Shown here: positions 9,601 to 10,244 of the stretch, piece after piece
How positions within the stretch are numbered: position 1 is the stretch's first letter
Layout of the letters: every line of letters starts with the position of its first letter
Source of the DNA: Chloroflexota bacterium
GTDB taxonomy: Bacteria; Chloroflexota; UBA11872
DNA length: 10,244 nt
Direction: 5' to 3'
Assembly: GCA_028875175.1 (NCBI GenBank)
Contig: JAPPFO010000007.1
Coordinates: 1 to 10,244 of the forward strand
The notes under the pieces: generated by a model
Told to the model about the DNA's origin: nothing
The model's input: only the letters and a program-made list of their open reading frames with translations
Database searches by the model: none
Made by a program: the position numbers and the translations under genes

Positions 9601-10244
9601 CCGTCGAGCCCGCGATACTCCTCGACCAGGATGTGGGCGTTCGTCCCGGAAATGCCAAAGGAGTTCACGCCGGCCAGCCGCGGCCTTCGATAGCCGTCCG
9701 GCCAGTCCGACATTTCCGAGGTGATCCGGATTGGGAGGCGATCCCAGTCGAGCGCCGGGTTGGGATTGTGGAAGTGCAGGTGCTTCGGGATCACACCGCG
9801 ATTGACAACCAGAGCTGCCTTCATGAGCCCGGCGACGCCTGCGGCGGACTCGAGATGTCCGATGTTGGTCTTCACGGAACCGATCAGAAGCGGATGGTCG
9901 GCCGCACGTTCGCGGCCGTAGACGTTCGCCACGGCATCGATTTCGATGGGATCACCGACCGCCGTTCCGGTTCCGTGCGCTTCCAGGTAGTCGACGTCCG
10001 AGGCTGCGACGCCGGCTTGAGTAAGCGCTGACTCAATGACCTGTTCCAGCGCGGGCGTATGCGGAACGGTTAGACCCGTGCTCGCCCCGCCGTGGTTCAC
10101 CGCCGAGCCGCGGATGACTGCCCAGATCCGGTCGCCGTCGGCTTCGGCCTCGCTCAGCCGCTTGAGAACGACGACCCCGCAGCCTTCGCCGCGGACGTAG
10201 CCGTTAGCGGACGCGTCGAAGGCTTTGCACTGCCCGTCCGGGGA
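648..10244 (-). CDS. Type I polyketide / methyl-branched fatty acid synthase, 5'-truncated by the window: (KS)-AT-DH-cMT-ER-KR-ACP-KS-AT(degenerate)
   Basis: A cytoplasmic multifunctional megasynthase building an acyl chain from malonyl units on carrier-protein thioesters. The frame is open from the window edge at 10244 to a TAG at 648-650, giving 3,198 residues; residue numbers in all entries count from the codon 10242-10244. The GTG at 10098-10100 is not the start: the 48 codons before it encode KS sequence (YVRGEGCGVVVLKR), so the real start lies outside the window. Visible order: KS1 C-terminal part (1-210), AT1 (341-646), DH (717-1005), cMT (about 1048-1424), KR structural subdomain (1431-1640), ER (1656-1966), KR (1976-2208), ACP1 (2240-2330), KS2 (2355-2776), AT2 (2907-3144), post-AT linker to 3198. 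Module 1 is nominally fully reducing and alpha-methylating. The protein ends with no ACP or thioesterase after AT2. KS-AT is present twice and the copies are clearly related. Several domains deviate at signature residues (see domain entries). The polyketide/FAS class is certain; the product is unknown. Confidence 0.97.
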   Translation of the reverse strand, partial: SPDGQCKAFDASANGYVRGEGCGVVVLKRLSEAEADGDRIWAVIRGSAVNHGGASTGLTVPHTPALEQVIESALTQAGVAASDVDYLEAHGTGTAVGDPIEIDAVANVYGRERAADHPLLIGSVKTNIGHLESAAGVAGLMKAALVVNRGVIPKHLHFHNPNPALDWDRLPIRITSEMSDWPDGYRRPRLAGVNSFGISGTNAHILVEEYRGLDGAPEQESPMAGVPQTVAVSMPHQAPPDEHFGQRLDRVLPLSGKSDQALRELAQRYLTWLDERTAKAVSEGAASDPLLSDMSWTAGVGRSHFDYRSGVVFSDTESLRNQLRSVAEAAPDVQPRTVTKVAFAYTGQGSQWVGMGQTLYETEPVVRAVLDRCEAAFRKERGASLLDVMFGRPGATGELGDTAWEQPALYALECALTALWSSVGIQPDVVMGHSVGELAAAQAAGVFSLEDGMRFAAARGALLSATPHGAMAAVFAPPALVATAVAETNAASDGVGLSVSADNGAHQVVSGTAAEIEIISKRFKSGGIRVRRLNTTRAFHSGLVEPALVKLGAFLRALAFEPPALTLVSNLTGQKVEPGTALDSAYWRRHARQPVAFAGGVRTLADLGVDLVIEIGPHAVLGPMTTLAWPDAASGRDTPEAPRVLASLRRPPRDASTPEAESTFIDAVAEAYEAGLDISFEGLFAAETRRRISLPSYPFQRRRHWLEPSRHRGPTAGHPLLGVRHESARGEVTFETEVIPSDPEWLNDHRVFNRLVAPGALYAAMAAAASQAEGSGALVVEDMQLHSAMVFSDQGSQDEPGDEGRRMQVVLDAAEQASSRGVQIYSQGSDEEWTLHVETRVPAAAPLPEGGDRVDLEELKGRLSPADVPAYYQAKTSTGIDLGPFFRTLGNAWSGPGEALAEVRLPDSVGRNDLDVHPLVLDGCFQVVGLARNMSGAPGEATYLPFGWERLWLTRRLPNRVVCHVVMDEASQESESPEPPEVLSGELRIYDPNGVFLGGLTGYTVKRATRAALLSAVEGIDDLLYEVAWRERELPPGIESADFFPGPTEIAARSQLFTGYLTDAGVDPQGRNALLADLERWSRSRALATLEDLGWQRIVGETVDPEALRPQLDVLPEHRRVFRRMFEMLARSGVVEETNDGFTVLVGPDDPLPDRMPGDLEEFADGMMDRYPDGQTEIGLFRRSGRALAEVLRGNADPLTLLFSSGEPTAADLYLKAPVARAANRMLADAVQPLVAALPDGRRLRVLEVGAGTWSATASVLPELPAGRFDYTYTDISAGFFAEAEARFGDGDGCIEYRPLDIERDPIAQGFDRHGYDLLIASNVLHATRYLVDTLGHCRDLLAPSGQLIALENLSGVGWMDLTFGQLDGWWRFADDYRPHHALAGPPVWRQALGDSGFEEVEVLGVDESDSTQTLDKGVIVARGPAQVAEPAGVWVLTADRCGVAEELAAELTARNQTVVLANAEASAAGKPATESPAILRPALDTESRDAWQSLIEALPRDIPFNGVVHLQALDGHGPQATTVEIGADVRHAGASALALVQGVADADVLPANGLWFVTRGAQILERERIGEISGAVLWGLGKVVALEAPQLQPRMIDLEPNAPPLLADLVNELMYPDQENHIAYRSGRRLGARLVRPGTAARRLTLPDDSSWVLAPDRSGVFDQPEVKQLPGRTLESKEVRVSVQAAGLNFWDVFRSLGFIEEGDLGREMCGRVLDVGSEVSTVNVGDHVVGLGFGAFGPEMVTREELVAPAPAGLSVSDLATIPSAFVSAALSYAYSGLEAGERVLIHAGAGGVGLAAIQLAQAAGAEVYATASAPKQAYLRSLGVEHVFDSRQTAFGEEILEATGGKGVHVVLNSLTSEGFIEASLSCLARGGRFVELARRDILTEDEMAAIRPDVAYDILELDVLKKTDPAWVGEVLREVMAQLSAGVLKPIIHSRWPLAEAGAALDFMRSARHVGKIVLTAPPIVSGRLRQDRTYLVTGGLGGIGCAVAGWLADHGAGAIVLNGRRDPDAEAQAAIDALRGRGVRVEVELADATDPAAIDRMLERIDATLPSLGGVIHSVGVLSDAALTNQTWASFEQVLWPKILGAWHLHRATQNRDLDLFILFSSRVGVMGNPGQANHAAANAFLDQLAGHRRALGLPGQAIAWGAWSEIGEAAEQRERIERRRAALGGRWFTPQQGIRALERLVRQDATASVVMSMDWSVFEEAVEERPAFLEDLLSSADDDGTDASAASEDLLTRLRSAPAAEHQEVLASFLQQEVQAVLRLSTAPAPTVGFFDLGMDSLMAVELRNRLNRAFAGEYTASNTMVFDYPDIETLAEHLVGELGQGDETPALPSVVSPEPQPRAAPADDGIAIIGMGCRFPGAESPLAFWRQLKAGVDSVRNGRQESGAWYRAFGDPASEDPVFRRGAFLDDIERFDSRFFRIAPIEARLMDPRQRLLLETTWHALEDAGIDPDGLRGSKTGVYIGVGGNEYRDLILASGEEDSFVGTAGSMTVGRVSYVLGLEGPAMPLDMVCASSLVAVHQAIAGLQRGEADMALVGGVNVPLSRGITRFLDDLGMLSESGCSRTFDAAADGFVRSDGCGMVVLKRLRDAEADGDRIWAVLRGSAINQNGASAGLTVPNGPAQEQVLRDALSRARIDPADVDYLEAHGAGSALGDPIEVQAAASVYGQGRDPDRPLLIGSVKANIGHLEWAAGIASLIKTVLAMHQRMIPRQLHYSTPSPQLDWDQLPVRVASSDTPWPTAPDRPPVAAVSAFGMSGTNANVVVQGYDSQENPAVRQGDLRIPAGTPRRVEVSMPEIVARISPPTLELSERETRLLPLSAKSDLALRQLARRYLSWLDRQPAGTVAHADLADLAWTASVGRSHFDFRAGLAFGDTDSMREGLRTLAQSTVEPVPQSPPRVAFVYSGHGSQWLGMGEDVYRTEPVARAVLDHCDAVLRDERGASLLDIMFGRETAASSLDDPSWAQPAVYALECALTALWASIGIRPTAVAGEGVGEVAAAQAAGVISLEDGLRFASARGALLAALPGAGLALEGSLEAALRDVAIVSPTLNLVSSVTGRVVASDQALDATYWHRQIREPVNFARCVQTLAALASAVVVEIGPDVALKPLVIECWPATSTAAEPVRAPVAISSLRRPSPNGASPELGFVDAIVAAYQAGLTPRFSSLFAGEARRRVALPMYPFQRRHHWV
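813..1526 (-). other. Degenerate acyltransferase domain AT2, lacking both catalytic residues
   Basis: An AT-like domain clearly related to AT1: its segment at residues 2930-2960 matches AT1 at 24 of 31 positions. It cannot be a normal acyltransferase. The GHSVGE nucleophile motif reads GEGVGE, with Glu3001 and Gly3002 (codons 1242-1244 and 1239-1241) for His and Ser. Between ARGALL and SSVTG it is 74 residues shorter than AT1, and the missing part includes the RAFH motif with the second catalytic His and most of the small ferredoxin-like subdomain. The frame is kept throughout, and the KS-AT linker and post-AT linker (YPFQRRHHWV) are intact. A remnant kept for structure, or as a docking surface for KS2, is the likeliest reading. 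Confidence 0.93.
1917..3182 (-). other. Ketosynthase domain KS2, complete, with non-canonical nucleophile motif
   Basis: Full-length KS of about 420 residues beginning at GIAIIGMGCRFPGA (near residue 2357). The catalytic triad is intact: Cys2521 (codon 2682-2684), His2656 and His2696 in NIGHLEW. The surrounding motifs deviate. The nucleophile region reads LDMVCASSLVAVH where DTACSSSLVAVH is usual, and the first His motif reads EAHGAGS where EAHGTGT is usual. Such changes are more often seen in KSs with special or non-elongating roles, but a complete Cys-His-His set keeps condensation possible. The domain follows ACP1 directly and should receive its chain from it. Confidence 0.93.
3255..3527 (-). 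other. Acyl carrier protein domain ACP1
   Basis: Carrier domain of module 1. The phosphopantetheine site is Ser2288 in the canonical FFDLGMDSLMAVELRNRL context (codon at 3381-3383). The third-helix region reads MVFDYPDIETLAEHL, typical of type I PKS carriers. A Pro- and Glu-rich linker of about 25 residues joins it to KS2. All signature residues are normal, so it should be loaded by AT1 and serve as the tether for DH, cMT, ER and KR chemistry. Confidence 0.95.
3621..4319 (-). other. Ketoreductase domain (KR) with His in place of the catalytic Tyr
   Basis: Short-chain dehydrogenase-type domain that should reduce the beta-keto group with NADPH. The nucleotide motif TGGLGGIG is intact at residues 1983-1990. 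Of the catalytic tetrad, Lys2088 (WPKILGAWHLH), Ser2112 (LFSSRVG) and Asn2129 are present. The Tyr expected in GQANYAAAN is His2125 (codon CAC at 3870-3872, one transition from TAC). The LSD at 2068-2070 resembles the LDD fingerprint of B-type KRs. By family knowledge, loss of this Tyr abolishes or severely lowers ketoreduction. The domain is otherwise full length and well conserved. Either the KR is inactive, an unusual residue substitutes, or the base is an error. Confidence 0.9.
4347..5279 (-). other. Enoylreductase domain (ER), MDR type
   Basis: NADPH-dependent medium-chain reductase that saturates the alpha,beta double bond. The nucleotide motif HAGAGGVG is intact at residues 1790-1797 and is followed by LAAIQLAQ. 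The C-terminal RHVGKIVLT, with Lys1961, is typical of PKS ER. The substrate-side motif reads GLNFWDV, where GLNFRDV is usual, so Trp1693 replaces a commonly conserved Arg. The segment after it reads RSLGFIEEG, with Phe-Ile where many PKS ERs have Met-Tyr or Met-Val. The domain looks full length and probably folds; the effect of the Trp on activity or stereochemistry cannot be judged from sequence. Confidence 0.92.
5325..5954 (-). other. Ketoreductase structural subdomain
   Basis: Non-catalytic truncated Rossmann fold that pairs with the catalytic KR, separated from it in sequence by the inserted ER, as in fully reducing PKS modules. Supporting features are the strand-like start GVWVLTADR near residue 1433, the loss of a usable nucleotide-binding glycine motif, and the closing segment around residues 1558-1583, where GLWFVTRGAQ and GLGKVVALEAP match the usual end of this subdomain. 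Assigned by position and typical motifs, not by catalytic residues, which it is expected to lack. Confidence 0.8.
5973..7103 (-). other. C-methyltransferase domain (cMT), altered SAM glycine loop
   Basis: SAM-dependent methyltransferase embedded between DH and ER; it transfers a methyl group to the alpha carbon of the beta-ketoacyl-ACP. The Rossmann-like core begins near residue 1243 with RVLEVGAGTW. Motif I of this family usually reads E-x-GAGTGG; here it is E1248-V-GAGTWS, with Trp1254 (codon 6483-6485) and Ser1255 in place of two glycines. The NVLHATR segment gives His1326, and Glu1352 follows 26 residues later in IALEN; together they match the His-Glu dyad of PKS C-methyltransferases. The N-terminal lid (about 1048-1210) is helical and poorly conserved, as usual. 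Identity is secure; effective SAM binding is less so. Confidence 0.88.
7230..8096 (-). other. Dehydratase domain (DH), signature Gly replaced by Asn
   Basis: Double-hotdog dehydratase removing water from the beta-hydroxyacyl intermediate. It starts at HPLLG just after the post-AT linker. Catalytic His749 sits in NDHRVFN, and the second catalytic residue Asp922 in the D-x3-Q motif LDGCFQ (Gln926). The first motif normally reads H-x3-G-x4-P; here it is H-x3-N-x4-P, with Asn753 encoded by AAT at 7986-7988. The YGP motif reads LGPFF around residue 882. The His/Asp dyad is complete, so the domain may be active, but the Asn is unusual because that Gly lies beside the active site. Confidence 0.9.
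8307..9224 (-). other. Acyltransferase domain AT1, malonyl-CoA type
   Basis: Loads the extender unit onto ACP1. The domain has YTGQGSQWVGMG near residues 345-355, the nucleophile motif GHSVGE with Ser434 (codon at 8943-8945), Arg459 in AARGALL as the likely carboxylate-binding Arg, and the second catalytic residue His540 in TTRAFHS. The RAFH tetrapeptide corresponds to the HAFH fingerprint of malonyl-specific ATs, not the YASH of methylmalonyl ATs. This fits a module that takes its methyl branch from the cMT domain. The post-AT linker ends with the usual YPFQRRRHWLE around residue 705. All catalytic positions are intact. Confidence 0.95.
9615..10244 (-). other. Ketosynthase domain KS1, C-terminal part
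   Basis: C-terminal part of a beta-ketoacyl synthase, which performs decarboxylative Claisen condensation. Both catalytic histidines are visible: His90 in EAHGTGT and His130 in NIGHLES. The C-terminal signature GISGTNAHILVEEY closes the domain near residue 210. By alignment with KS2, the nucleophilic Cys should lie about 46 residues upstream of the window edge, so it cannot be checked here. Nothing in the visible part departs from a competent elongating KS. Confidence 0.95.

Noticed and set aside
10098..10100. GTG as the start codon of the synthase
   Set aside because: The frame continues upstream to the window edge with unmistakable KS sequence, so this GTG encodes an internal Val in SAVNHGG.

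Overview
The window lies inside a type I polyketide/fatty-acid megasynthase locus, with every gene read on the minus strand. Composition is GC-rich (roughly 60-65% by eye) and the style is bacterial: long uninterrupted domain strings, no introns, and a small discrete carrier protein downstream. No rRNA, tRNA or housekeeping gene is present, so the host phylum cannot be fixed. The domain order recalls the methyl-branched fatty-acid type synthases reported from uncultivated, including sponge-associated, bacteria, but that is a lead from memory and not an identification.

Layout, in transcription order from right to left. From 10244 down to 648 runs one open frame of 3,198 visible residues; its 5' end lies outside the window. 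It encodes the C-terminal half of a ketosynthase (KS1), a malonyl-type acyltransferase (AT1), a dehydratase (DH), a C-methyltransferase (cMT), the structural subdomain of a ketoreductase, an enoylreductase (ER), a ketoreductase (KR) and an acyl carrier protein (ACP1). A second ketosynthase (KS2) and a second, degenerate acyltransferase (AT2) follow, and then the protein stops. From 647 to 332 there is a 316-base gap with no convincing gene. From 331 to 86 lies a discrete 81-residue acyl carrier protein. Bases 1-85 hold only short inverted repeats.

How the parts should work together: module 1 (KS1-AT1-DH-cMT-ER-KR-ACP1) has the full set of domains needed to add a malonate-derived unit, methylate it at the alpha carbon and reduce it completely, giving a saturated methyl-branched acyl chain. 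KS2 sits where it can take this chain from ACP1. It has no ACP in its own polypeptide and its AT cannot be a normal acyltransferase, so the free ACP encoded just downstream is the obvious candidate partner. No thioesterase or other release domain is visible.

The unusual points are these. AT2 has lost both the Ser and the His of its catalytic dyad and about 74 residues of its small subdomain, all in frame. The KR has His where the catalytic Tyr belongs. DH, cMT and ER each carry an unexpected residue in a signature motif. KS2 has a divergent nucleophile motif. The discrete ACP has Pro-Ser-Met in place of Asp-Ser-Leu. The stop codon after AT2 falls exactly where the duplicate copy has a Glu codon, with traces of similarity continuing beyond it.
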